Of a stretch of 29,988 bases of DNA, positions 22,698 through 29,420 are shown piece after piece. The notes beneath the pieces were generated by a model. It had not been told where the DNA came from. It did not search any database and worked only from the letters and a program-made list of their open reading frames with translations. This DNA is from VGBO01 sp964453335 (GTDB taxonomy: Bacteria > Actinomycetota > Acidimicrobiia > Acidimicrobiales > CAIXPF01): NCBI GenBank assembly GCA_964453335.1, contig CAYVOK010000037.1, forward strand, positions 1 to 29,988, given 5' to 3'. Each line of letters begins with the position of its first letter. Position 1 is the first letter of the stretch. The translations under genes were made by a program, and so were the position numbers.

Positions 22698-23057
22698 GTG
22701 GCGGGTCCGGCGATCAGGGATGGTCGGCAGCGTCTCGGACGCGCCGGTGAGGATCGGGCGGCGGCGTGGTACGTCGCCCGTGGGTTCGTGCTCGTCGACC
22801 GGAACTGGCGGTGTCGCCACGGCGAGATCGACCTCGTCGTCCGGCGTGGCCCGCTGGTCGTGTTCGTCGAGGTGAAGACGCGCACCGGGTCGCGTTTCGG
22901 CAGCCCGTTCGAGGCGGTGACGGATGCGAAGCAGCGGCGCCTGCGGCGCCTCGCTGCCGCATGGATCGCCGCCGCGGACGAAAGGCCGGTGCAGGTGCGC
23001 TTCGACGTCGCCGGTGTGCTGCCGGAGGGCCTGTCGGTGGTGACCGGTGCGTTCTGA
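22698..23057 (+). CDS. YraN / UPF0102 family nuclease-like protein
   Basis: A 119-residue UPF0102 protein with a restriction-endonuclease-like fold. LGRAGEDRAAAWYVARGFVLVDRNWRC near 14-40 is the family N-terminus. The putative metal-binding residues lie in HGEIDLVVRRGPLVVFVEVKTR near 42-63 (E-D and ExK pattern), then FEAVTDAKQRRLRRLA. Function is unsettled; it is usually next to yifB/comM and dprA, suggesting a DNA-related role. GTG 22698 has GGGGAGGT six bases upstream. Confidence 0.9.
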   Translation: MAGPAIRDGRQRLGRAGEDRAAAWYVARGFVLVDRNWRCRHGEIDLVVRRGPLVVFVEVKTRTGSRFGSPFEAVTDAKQRRLRRLAAAWIAAADERPVQVRFDVAGVLPEGLSVVTGAF

Positions 23058-23073
23058 GCGGTGCGGGTTCGGT

Positions 23074-23577
23074 TCAGTCGTTGCGCAGCAGGCGTGCGGC
23101 CTCGGCGACGAAGTGCTCGGCGTCGGCGCGATGGCCGGCGATCACGTCGAACATCACGATGGGGGCGTTCCGCTGGACGAACCGCACGGCGAGCGCCCGT
23201 CCGCTCCGCGGGGCGGGGACGACCCGCAGGTCGATCTCGGTGAGGTCGCAGAGCAGGACGTGACCGCGCAGTTCCCCGGTACCGCCCGAGCGGCCCGTCG
23301 CCCACACGATGACCCGTTCGGGGGTGAGCCCGAGGGTCATGTCCCACGCCGTCGGGAACCCCGGGATGCGTTGCACCTCCCGGCTGAACGGGTTGTGCGC
23401 CCGCTCCGCCGGCCCCTTCTCCGTGCGCGGACCGAGCCGGAGCCCGCGCGACTGCAGTTCGGGCGGCGCGGGTGGGCGGGGCAGGGACAGGCGGACGGCA
23501 CCGACGTACCACTCACCGGGTCCGAGGTCGTCGGCCCGCGCCGTGCGCAGCCGTTCGAGCAGATCCGTGCCGCTCAC
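23074..23577 (-). CDS. Uncharacterised 167-residue protein
   Basis: Not recognised. The N-terminal half has a proline-rich loop (LSLPRPPAPPELQ). The C-terminal half (about 75-160) reads as alternating beta strands, VIVWATGR, GHVLLCDLTEIDLRVVP, ALAVRFVQRNAPIVMFDV, ending in a helix ADAEHFVAEAARLL; this is reminiscent of small PH-like or GRAM-like domains but is only a shape resemblance. There is no signal peptide or TM segment. The start is unsettled among ATG 23583, GTG 23580 and GTG 23577. GTG 23577 is chosen because it overlaps the upstream stop by 4 nt and lies 8 nt after GGAGGA. It is the last gene of a three-gene overlapping cluster and convergent with yraN. Confidence 0.8.
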   Translation of the reverse strand: MSGTDLLERLRTARADDLGPGEWYVGAVRLSLPRPPAPPELQSRGLRLGPRTEKGPAERAHNPFSREVQRIPGFPTAWDMTLGLTPERVIVWATGRSGGTGELRGHVLLCDLTEIDLRVVPAPRSGRALAVRFVQRNAPIVMFDVIAGHRADAEHFVAEAARLLRND

Positions 23578-23825
23578 CACCATCGTCCTCCGTCGCGTCC
23601 GTTGCGGCGTCGCAGTTCCCGTTCCCAACACGCGCGATGCCAGTGGCGGCGCAGGTCGGGGGCCTCGCGGGGCACGACGACGAGATGTCCGGTGCCCGGC
23701 GGGAGGTCGCGGTTGCAGCCCGGGCAGAGGTACGCCTTGGTGGCCTGGTACGGCTGCAGGAACCGGACCTCGACGTCGTCGAGCCAGGACCCGGTCCCCT
23801 CGTCGATCGTGTCCTCCCCGGTCAT
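23574..23825 (-). CDS. Small zinc-ribbon-like protein (83 residues)
   Basis: Starts at ATG 23825, overlapping the stop of the 36-residue membrane protein gene (ATGA), and ends by overlapping the next gene. WLDDVEVRFLQPYQATKAY near 14-32 precedes CPGCNRDLPPGTGHLVVVP near 34-52 and RRHWHRACWEREL near 59-71. The CPGC plus HWHRAC pattern (C34, C37, H61, H63, C66) suggests a single zinc site of the treble-clef or HNH-remnant kind. From memory, similar short proteins are common in actinobacteria, often with a generic ATP/GTP-binding name, but no function is established. Strong coupling to both neighbours suggests one functional unit. Confidence 0.82.
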   Translation of the reverse strand: MTGEDTIDEGTGSWLDDVEVRFLQPYQATKAYLCPGCNRDLPPGTGHLVVVPREAPDLRRHWHRACWERELRRRNGRDGGRWW

Positions 23826-23932
23826 CCGAGGAACGCCCAGGCGAGGAGCGCGACCGCCACGACCGTGGCCGAGACGACGAACAGCAGGTCCGCTGGGCGG
23901 CGCCGGTGTGCCCGGTAGGGGTTCAGTCCCAC
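23822..23932 (-). CDS. 36-residue single-pass membrane microprotein
   Basis: GTG 23932 to TGA 23822. Residues 1-15 are basic (NPYRAHRRRP), and 16-35 form a continuous hydrophobic helix (LLFVVSATVVAVALLAWAFL), so an Nin-Cout membrane anchor is expected. Evidence that it is a real gene: its stop overlaps the downstream ATG in an ATGA arrangement, and the product has a clean charged-then-hydrophobic layout. No function is known. It begins a divergent pair with the cytochrome lipoprotein, only 31 nt apart. Confidence 0.65.
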   Translation of the reverse strand: MGLNPYRAHRRRPADLLFVVSATVVAVALLAWAFLG

Positions 23933-23950
23933 GGGGCCAGTATGCCGTCC

Positions 23951-23956
23951 TAGCCT
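23951..23956 (+). promoter_or_regulatory. -10 element, leaderless promoter of the cytochrome c lipoprotein gene
   Basis: TAGCCT, 7 nt, then ATG 23964. The complementary strand across the same CTAG core reads TAGGAC, 14 nt before the GTG of the divergent microprotein gene. One site may therefore serve both directions, although the reverse element lacks the final T. Confidence 0.5.
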
Positions 23957-23963
23957 CCGTTGC

Positions 23964-24386
23964 ATGGGGTCGGCAGCAGCGTCGGGTGCTCGGCGGGACA
24001 CGGTCGGGGCGCGCCGGGTGCGTCGTGCGGCCGTGGTGTCCCTCCTCGTCGGCATGGCCGCGCTCCTCGGTGCGTGCACGACGGTCGACCTCGCCGATGC
24101 CCCGGCGGTCCCCGCCACCGCGGACGGGTCCACCGACGAGCTGCTCGCCGCCGGGCGGACGGTGTGGATCGCCTCCTGTGCCCGGTGCCACGGTGCCGCG
24201 GGCGGTGGGGGAGCGGGACCGCGCCTCACGGGTGACGGGGTCCTCGAGCGTTACCCGACGGCCGCCGCCATGGAGGCGATGGTCGCCAAGGGTCGTGGCG
24301 GCATGCCGGCGTTCGGTAGTCGACTCGAACCCGCCGAGATCGAGGCCGTCGTCGCCTACGTGCGGACGCTGATCGCCTCCCCCTGA
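23964..24386 (+). CDS. Class I cytochrome c, predicted lipoprotein
   Basis: A 140-residue exported monohaem cytochrome. The basic n-region (to about 21) and hydrophobic stretch 22-37 end in lipobox LGAC with Cys38, so it is probably lipid-anchored outside the membrane. The haem-binding motif is CARCH at 72-76 and the sixth ligand is probably Met114 in GGMPAFG. EIEAVVAYVRTL near 125-136 is the typical C-terminal helix. It transfers electrons, partner unknown: no oxidase, dehydrogenase or cytochrome-maturation gene lies nearby. It is divergent from the small-protein cluster. Confidence 0.9.
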   Translation: MGSAAASGARRDTVGARRVRRAAVVSLLVGMAALLGACTTVDLADAPAVPATADGSTDELLAAGRTVWIASCARCHGAAGGGGAGPRLTGDGVLERYPTAAAMEAMVAKGRGGMPAFGSRLEPAEIEAVVAYVRTLIASP

Positions 24387-24388
24387 CC

Positions 24389-24410
24389 TGCGTCGCCCCG
24401 GGGCGACGCA
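24389..24410. terminator. 22-bp perfect palindrome after the cytochrome gene
   Basis: A perfect palindrome with core GCGTCGCCCCGGGGCGACGC (24390-24409), extended by one T/A pair. It begins 3 nt after the cytochrome stop and can fold into a 9-bp GC-rich stem with a 4-nt loop. It is most likely a terminator without T-tract; a dimeric-regulator operator for yifB is an alternative. Confidence 0.6.
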
Positions 24411-24470
24411 CGTGCGGACCATCGGCTGCCGGAGGGCGCCCTCGTCGTCGTTCTCTCGGTGGAGGGCCCT

Positions 24471-25991
24471 GTGCTCGCCTCGGTCCAGTCCGCGGTCGTC
24501 CGCGGTGTCGACGGCCACGCCGTCCGTGTGGAAGTCCACGTCTCGAACGGGCTGCCCGCCTTCACGGTTGTCGGGCTGCCCGACGCCTCCTGCCGGGAGG
24601 CGCGGGACCGGGTGCGTGCGGCGCTGCTGTCGAGCGGACTCGCCTGGCCGCTGCGGCGCGTCACGGTCAACCTCGCGCCGTCGGGGTTGCCGAAGGCGGG
24701 AGCGGGGCTCGACCTCGCCATCGGGGTCGGCCTGCTCGTCGCCTCCGGCGTCCTGCCGGCCGAGGCGATCGAGCGGCGGGCGTTCGTCGGCGAACTCGGT
24801 CTCGACGGTGCGATCCGGCCGGTTCCCGGACTGTTGGGCATCGTCGACGCGATCGGGGCCGACGAGGTCGTCGTCCCGCCGGCGGGGTACGCCGAGGCGT
24901 CGGTGCTCGGTCGGCACGTCGTCCGCCCCGTCGTCGACCTGCGCACTCTCGTCGCCGTGCTGGCCGGGCTCGAGCCCTGGCCACCGCCAGAGCAAGGCCC
25001 GCCGCCCGTACCGCCGCCGCCGGGGCCCGATCTCGCCGACGTGGTCGGACAGCCCTTCGGTCGACGGGCGCTCGAGGTCGCCGCCGCGGGTGGGCACAAC
25101 CTCCTCCTGTGCGGGCCACCCGGTGCGGGCAAGACGATGCTCGCGCGGCGTCTGCCCGGTCTCCTCCCGCCCCTCGACCGTGCGGTCGCCGTCGTGGCGA
25201 CCCGGGTGCACTCGGCCGCCGGCGAGCCACTTCCGTCGACGGGGCTGCTGGACCAGCCGCCGTTCCGGGCCCCGCACCACGGTGCCTCGATGGCGGCGCT
25301 CGTCGGTGGTGGCTCGGTGCGTCTGCGTCCCGGCGAGGTCGCGCTCGCGCACGGTGGGGTCCTGTTCCTCGACGAGCTCGCCGAGTTCCCGCCGTCGGTG
25401 CTCGACGCTCTGCGGCAACCGCTCGAGGAGGGGGTGGTACGCGTGGCCCGTGCGGCGGGCACCGTCACGTTCCCCGCCGGGTTCCTCCTCGTCGCGGCCA
25501 CGAACCCGTGCCCCTGCGGCGCCGCCTTCACGCCGGGTGCGTGCCGTTGCAGCGACGCGGCGCGACGGCGCTACGCGCGACGGCTCTCCGGTCCGCTCCT
25601 CGACCGGTTCGACCTTCGCGTCGTCGTGGGGCGTGCCGAGGCGTCGAGCCTCACCGGGCCTCCGGGTGAGTCGTCCGCCTCCGTCGCCGAGCGGGTGCGT
25701 GCCGCCCGGGCGTTGGCGGCCGAGCGCGGCGTGGTCGCGAACGCGGCGCTCGCCGGCGCTGCGCTCGACCGTCACGCCGCGCTGTGCAGTCCGGCCCGGG
25801 TGATCCTCGAACGGGCGGTCGAGGCGGGTCGGTTGTCGGCACGCGGCTTCCAGCGTGTGCGACGGGTCGCCCGCACGCTCGCCGATCTCGACGACGCACC
25901 CGGACCGATCGGCGCCGGCCACGTCGCGCTCGCCCTGCAGTTGCGGGCCGAACGCATCCTCCCCGCCGATGCAGCGGAGGTGATCGCGTGA
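24471..25991 (+). CDS. YifB family Mg-chelatase-like AAA ATPase (ComM-like)
   Basis: A 506-residue AAA+ protein of the YifB/ComM family; ComM of naturally transformable bacteria is a helicase promoting branch migration during integration of incoming DNA. The N-terminal LonC-like domain begins LASVQSAVVRGVD and includes GLPAFTVVGLPDA near 27-39 and NLAPSGLPKAGAGLDLAI near 67-84. A proline-rich linker (about 170-185) precedes the AAA domain with Walker A GPPGAGKT at 215-222, Walker B LFLDELAEF near 298-306, and a cysteine cluster NPCPCG with CRCS around 343-360. GTG 24471 is preferred because GGAGGG lies 4 nt upstream and the N-terminus then matches the family; an upstream in-frame GTG at 24459 would overlap that ribosome site. 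It overlaps dprA. Confidence 0.93.
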   Translation: MLASVQSAVVRGVDGHAVRVEVHVSNGLPAFTVVGLPDASCREARDRVRAALLSSGLAWPLRRVTVNLAPSGLPKAGAGLDLAIGVGLLVASGVLPAEAIERRAFVGELGLDGAIRPVPGLLGIVDAIGADEVVVPPAGYAEASVLGRHVVRPVVDLRTLVAVLAGLEPWPPPEQGPPPVPPPPGPDLADVVGQPFGRRALEVAAAGGHNLLLCGPPGAGKTMLARRLPGLLPPLDRAVAVVATRVHSAAGEPLPSTGLLDQPPFRAPHHGASMAALVGGGSVRLRPGEVALAHGGVLFLDELAEFPPSVLDALRQPLEEGVVRVARAAGTVTFPAGFLLVAATNPCPCGAAFTPGACRCSDAARRRYARRLSGPLLDRFDLRVVVGRAEASSLTGPPGESSASVAERVRAARALAAERGVVANAALAGAALDRHAALCSPARVILERAVEAGRLSARGFQRVRRVARTLADLDDAPGPIGAGHVALALQLRAERILPADAAEVIA

Positions 25992-27154
25992 GCGGGGGTG
26001 TCGACGACGATGACCGGTCGTGCGTGCTCGCGCTCGCAGCCCTGCCCGGCATGGGCCCGCATCGCCTCGGGGTACTCCTCGCCGAGTATGCGCCGGCGAC
26101 CGCATGGGCGGTCGTCCGGCGGGGGCTGCGGGCCGGTGATCTCGGGCCGGGCCGTTCGTTACGCGGTGACGTGGTGGCGCTCGCCGCCGCATGGCGTGCC
26201 GCAGCCCGCCACGTCGATCCGCCCGCCCTCCTCGGGCGCTACCGGGTGGCCGGGGTCGCCGTGCTGCTCCCCGGCGACGCGACGTACCCGACAGCCCTGC
26301 GCGACGATCCGGAACGCCCGGCCGTGTTGTTCTGCCGTGGCGACGTCGGTCTCCTCGACGGTCGCCCGACGGTCGGGGTGGTCGGCACGAGGCGTTGCTC
26401 CGGGTACGGGCGCGAGGTTGCCTTCGAGTTCGGTGAACGGCTCGCCGGGGCCGGGGTGACGGTGCTGTCCGGCCTCGCCAGGGGTGTCGACGCGGCGGCC
26501 CACGCCGGTGCGTTGCGCGCCGGCGCTGCGCCACCGGCGGCGGTGGTCGGGACCGGCCCGGACGTCCCGTACCCGGCGACGAGCGCCGCGCTGTGGCGGC
26601 GTGTGGCCGAGGTCGGGGTCGTGGTCGGCGAGGCACCGCTCGGGGCGCGGCCGGACCGCTGGCGGTTTCCTGCCCGCAACCGGATCCTCGCCGCGCTCGC
26701 CGATCTCGTCGTCGTGGTCGAGTCACCGGAGCGGGGTGGGGCGATGACCACGGTCGAGGAGGCGCTGCAGCGCGGGGTCGGGGTCGCGGCGGTGCCGGGA
26801 TCGGTGCGGTCCCCGCTGTCGGTCGGACCGCACCGGCTCCTCGCCGAGGGTGCGGCCCTCGTCACCTCCGCCGAGGACGTGCTCGGGCTGCTGGGGTGCC
26901 CGGCGTCGTCGGTCGCGGTCGGGGCGGTGGCACCGGTGGCGCCGGTGGCGCCGGTGGATCCCGTGGAGGGCGCCGTGCTCGATGCGGTCGGGTTCGACCC
27001 CATCGGACTCGACGTGCTCGCCGAGCGGCTGCTCGACCTCGACGTGCCCGACGGCCGGTCGCTCCGGCTCGACGAGGTCGCCGGGGCGCTCGAGTCGCTC
27101 GCTGCGGGTGGGCGGGTGCGGTTCGACGGCGGCCTCGTGGTGCGACGTCGATGA
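25988..27154 (+). CDS. dprA: DNA-processing protein DprA
   Basis: A 388-residue DprA that loads RecA on single-stranded DNA in transformation and related recombination. An N-terminal helical part has LAALPGMGPHRLGVLL near 16-31. The Rossmann-like core includes VGVVGTRRCSGYGREVA near 126-142, LSGLARGVDAAAHAGAL near 158-174, RFPARNRILAALADLVVVVE near 220-239 and GGAMTTVEEAL near 244-254. The C-terminal winged-helix domain follows a low-complexity linker. GTG 25988 overlaps the yifB stop by 4 nt (GTGA). Transformation has not been shown here; yifB and dprA persist in many non-competent actinobacteria. Confidence 0.95.
   Translation: MSGGVDDDDRSCVLALAALPGMGPHRLGVLLAEYAPATAWAVVRRGLRAGDLGPGRSLRGDVVALAAAWRAAARHVDPPALLGRYRVAGVAVLLPGDATYPTALRDDPERPAVLFCRGDVGLLDGRPTVGVVGTRRCSGYGREVAFEFGERLAGAGVTVLSGLARGVDAAAHAGALRAGAAPPAAVVGTGPDVPYPATSAALWRRVAEVGVVVGEAPLGARPDRWRFPARNRILAALADLVVVVESPERGGAMTTVEEALQRGVGVAAVPGSVRSPLSVGPHRLLAEGAALVTSAEDVLGLLGCPASSVAVGAVAPVAPVAPVDPVEGAVLDAVGFDPIGLDVLAERLLDLDVPDGRSLRLDEVAGALESLAAGGRVRFDGGLVVRRR
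26929..26958 (+). repeat. Short tandem repeat in the dprA linker
   Basis: Near-perfect 9-bp units of GTGGCGCCG encode the run APVAPVAPV between the Rossmann core and the winged-helix domain. It is probably a flexible linker prone to slippage. Confidence 0.5.
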
Positions 27155-27203
27155 TGCGCGCCACGTTCCGCGCGATTGCCACCACGCTCCGTGGTCAAAC
27201 GGC

Positions 27204-27209
27204 TACGGT
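27204..27209 (+). promoter_or_regulatory. -10 element, leaderless promoter of the sigma-factor gene
   Basis: TACGGT, 8 nt, then ATG 27218. There is no Shine-Dalgarno. The 63-nt gap after dprA leaves room for an independent promoter. Confidence 0.4.
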
Positions 27210-27217
27210 CGGTGCCC

Positions 27218-27976
27218 ATGCCGATAACCGAGACCCGCACCCGGGGCGACGCCGAAGCGCTCGAAGTCCTCTGGGACCGGTTCGGCGCCACCGGCGATGC
27301 GGCGGCGCGCGAGCGGCTGATCACGCACTACGCACCGCTGGCCACAGCCGTCGCCCGTCGCTTCGCGCAGGGTTTGCCGCCCTCGGTCGAGACCGCCGAT
27401 CTCGCCGGCTACGGCACGGTCGGGCTCATCGACGCCGTCCACCGCTTCGACCCGGGGCGTGGCGTGTCCTTCGAGGCATACGCGGTCCGGCGGATCCAGT
27501 GGGCGATCGTCGACGGGCTCCGGACCGTCGACTGGGTGCCTCGGTCGGTGCGCCGGGCGGCGCGGCGCATCGAAGCGGCCCGGGCGCGTCTCGAGCACGA
27601 GCTCGGCCGGACACCCGACGACGGCGACCTGCAACGCGAGCTCGACCTCGGCGACGTCGGCATGCAGGCGCTGCGGACGAAGGCCGCGGCAGCCACGCTG
27701 CTCCTCCTCGACGACCCGACCGCCGATGCGATCATCGACCTGACCGACGGTCCGGCCGTCCGCTACGAGCGCAAGGAACTGCTCGCCGTCGTCGCCCAGG
27801 CGATCGCCGGCATGGGGGAACGAGACCGGTCGATCGTCGTGTGGTCGTATCTCGAGCACCGGACGCTCGCGGACATCGGCCGACGCCTCGGCATCACCGA
27901 GGGCCGGGTGTGCCAGTTGCGGGCCCGTGCCCTCGTCGAACTGCGGCGCCGCCTCGAACACGTCCTCGAGGACTGA
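27218..27976 (+). CDS. whiG: FliA/WhiG-family RNA polymerase sigma factor
   Basis: A 252-residue sigma-28 type factor. Region 2 (about 28-100) contains RERLITHYAPLATAVARRF, ADLAGYGTVGLIDAVHRFDP and FEAYAVRRIQWAIVDGLR. The boundary motif VDWVPRSVRRAAR near 104-116 is diagnostic of FliA/WhiG proteins. Region 3 (about 117-160) and region 4 (about 195-248) follow, with the helix-turn-helix HRTLADIGRRLGITEGRVCQLRARAL. WhiG controls early sporulation in Streptomyces and FliA controls flagella; which applies here cannot be told, since no flagellar or whi gene is in the window. Position between dprA and an M23-like gene before rpsB matches the whiG locus in Streptomyces, hence the symbol. ATG 27218 gives the normal length. 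Confidence 0.88.
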   Translation: MPITETRTRGDAEALEVLWDRFGATGDAAARERLITHYAPLATAVARRFAQGLPPSVETADLAGYGTVGLIDAVHRFDPGRGVSFEAYAVRRIQWAIVDGLRTVDWVPRSVRRAARRIEAARARLEHELGRTPDDGDLQRELDLGDVGMQALRTKAAAATLLLLDDPTADAIIDLTDGPAVRYERKELLAVVAQAIAGMGERDRSIVVWSYLEHRTLADIGRRLGITEGRVCQLRARALVELRRRLEHVLED

Positions 27977-28230
27977 GCGCGCTCGGTCCGGTCGTCGCGC
28001 TCGTTGCGACGACGGTCCTCGCGCCGGTGCCATCTCCCGCCGGCGCCTCCGCTCCCGGGCCGGCGACGACCTGTCCGGCGGTGCTCGCCGCGCCCGTCCC
28101 CGGTCCACCGGCGACGGGCTTCGACCTCCCGGCCGGGCCCTACGGCCCGGGCAGCCGGGGCCTGCGGTGGTCGGTCACGCCGGGCACGGCGGTCCGGGCA
28201 CCGGTGGACGGCACGGTGACCTTCGTCGGC
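27910..28230 (+). CDS. Secreted LytM/M23-like domain protein, N-terminal part (interrupted by assembly gap)
   Basis: The frame after the sigma factor encodes a signal-peptide-like stretch (LGPVVALVATTVLAPVPSPAGASA) and then FDLPAGPYGPGSRGLRWSV and PGTAVRAPVDGTVTFVG. These match the start of an M23/LytM domain as found between whiG and rpsB in actinobacteria. The usual first zinc ligand (HxGxD) is absent: the sequence reads SRGLRW, so it is probably a non-catalytic LytM. The start is uncertain: GTG 27910 overlaps the sigma gene by 67 nt but supplies a basic n-region, CTG 27973 would abut it, and GTG 28027 would lose the signal peptide. The frame enters the N gap at 28231. Confidence 0.6.
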
Positions 28231-28330
28231 NNNNNNNNNNNNNNNNNNNNNNNNNNNNNNNNNNNNNNNNNNNNNNNNNNNNNNNNNNNNNNNNNNNNNN
28301 NNNNNNNNNNNNNNNNNNNNNNNNNNNNNN
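28231..28330. other. Assembly gap of 100 N
   Basis: Exactly 100 N, a placeholder of unknown true length. The rest of the LytM domain must lie within it, and additional genes could also be hidden. Confidence 0.97.
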
Positions 28331-28425
28331 ACCGCCGCTTCGGTGACGGGGGAGGGTGCGCCGGCGGGCCGGTGGGCGCACCGGACGGGGTCGTCGTCTC
28401 GCCCCACGGTGGGGGTACGCACTAG
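28331..28425 (+). CDS. Possible C-terminal remnant of the LytM-like protein
   Basis: One open frame ends at TAG 28425 with the tail PDGVVVSPHGGGTH; another frame stays open through rpsB. Both have high GC at third positions and neither shows an M23 motif, so the correct frame cannot be decided. The TAG lies within the rpsB -10 candidate. Confidence 0.25.
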
Positions 28426-28428
28426 GGT
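28423..28428 (+). promoter_or_regulatory. -10 element of the rpsB-tsf operon
   Basis: TAGGGT, about 90 nt before ATG 28519. Unlike most genes here this one would have a real leader (about 84 nt), compatible with S2 feedback control of its own mRNA known in other bacteria. The ribosome site GGAGGAG lies at 28506-28512. Confidence 0.5.
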
Positions 28429-28518
28429 GCATCCGGTTTTCCGTCACCTACCTCGCCCTCCGTCACTTCGGTCACCCTCGGGTGCGACGGCGGGTTCGAC
28501 CAACCGGAGGAGCACACC

Positions 28519-29415
28519 ATGGCAGTCGTCACGATGAAGCAGTTGCTCGATGCGGGCGTCCACTTCGGACACCAGACGCGTCGGTGGAACCCGAAGATGC
28601 GCCGGTTCATCCACGGCGAGCGCAACGGGATCTACATCATCGACCTCGCGCAGACGCTCGACCGCGTCGGGACGGCGTACACGTTCATCCGTGACCTCGT
28701 CGCCGAGGGGGGGACCATCCTCTTCATCGGGACGAAGAAGCAGAGCCAGGACGCCGTGCGCTCCTACGCCGAGAAGTGCGGCATGCCCTACATCAACGAG
28801 CGCTGGCTCGGCGGCATGCTCACGAACTACCAGACGATGCTGAAGCGCGTCGGCAAGATGAAGGAGTACCAGCGCATGCGGGACTCCGGCGAGCTCGCCA
28901 TGATGCCGAAGAAGGAAGCCCTCCTCATCGGCCGTGAGCTCGAGAAGCTCGAGCGCAACCTGAGCGGCATCCGCAACCTCGAGCGCCTGCCCGACGCCGT
29001 CTTCGTGATCGACACGAAGAAGGAGGCGATCGGCGTGACCGAGGCGAACAAGCTCGGCATCCCCGTGGTCGCCGTCGTCGACACGAACTGCGACCCCGAC
29101 GTCATCCAGTACGTCATCCCCGGCAACGACGACGCGATCCGCTCGGGCAACCTGCTCACCCGCGTGATCTGCGACGCCGTGCTCGAGGGCCGGCTCATGC
29201 GGTCCAAGACCCACCCCGAGACGGTGGTCAAGGAGCGTTCGCCCGAGGAGGAGGCCGAGCGCAAGGCCCAGCAGGACCGTGCCCGTGCCGAGGCTGCCGC
29301 TGCGGCCGCCGAGCGCGACGCCCGCCTGCTCGCCGCCAAGGACGCCGCCGAGGCCGCTCCCGCAGCTGCCGAGGCTCCGGCCGAGGACGCACCCGTCACC
29401 ACCGAGGAAGGCTGA
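28519..29415 (+). CDS. rpsB: 30S ribosomal protein S2
   Basis: A 298-residue S2. MKQLLDAGVHFGHQTRRWNP near 6-25, RNGIYIIDLAQTLDR near 35-49, FIGTKKQSQDAV near 72-83, ERWLGGMLTNYQT near 94-106 and VAVVDTNCDPD near 183-193 are diagnostic. The last 65 residues form an Ala/Glu-rich extension beyond the E. coli length of 241, common in actinobacteria. ATG 28519 follows a strong GGAGGAG. tsf follows after 5 nt, the near-universal pairing. Confidence 0.97.
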   Translation: MAVVTMKQLLDAGVHFGHQTRRWNPKMRRFIHGERNGIYIIDLAQTLDRVGTAYTFIRDLVAEGGTILFIGTKKQSQDAVRSYAEKCGMPYINERWLGGMLTNYQTMLKRVGKMKEYQRMRDSGELAMMPKKEALLIGRELEKLERNLSGIRNLERLPDAVFVIDTKKEAIGVTEANKLGIPVVAVVDTNCDPDVIQYVIPGNDDAIRSGNLLTRVICDAVLEGRLMRSKTHPETVVKERSPEEEAERKAQQDRARAEAAAAAAERDARLLAAKDAAEAAPAAAEAPAEDAPVTTEEG

Positions 29416-29420
29416 GTCAG

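Noticed and set aside
26593..28425. A 610-codon plus-strand frame across dprA and the sigma factor
   Set aside because: Shadow frame over most of its length; only its end after the sigma factor corresponds to the LytM-like protein.
28331..28518. Extension of rpsB upstream through the open frame after the gap
   Set aside because: S2 begins at the ATG after a strong GGAGGAG; the upstream codons are not S2-like and include a promoter-like region.
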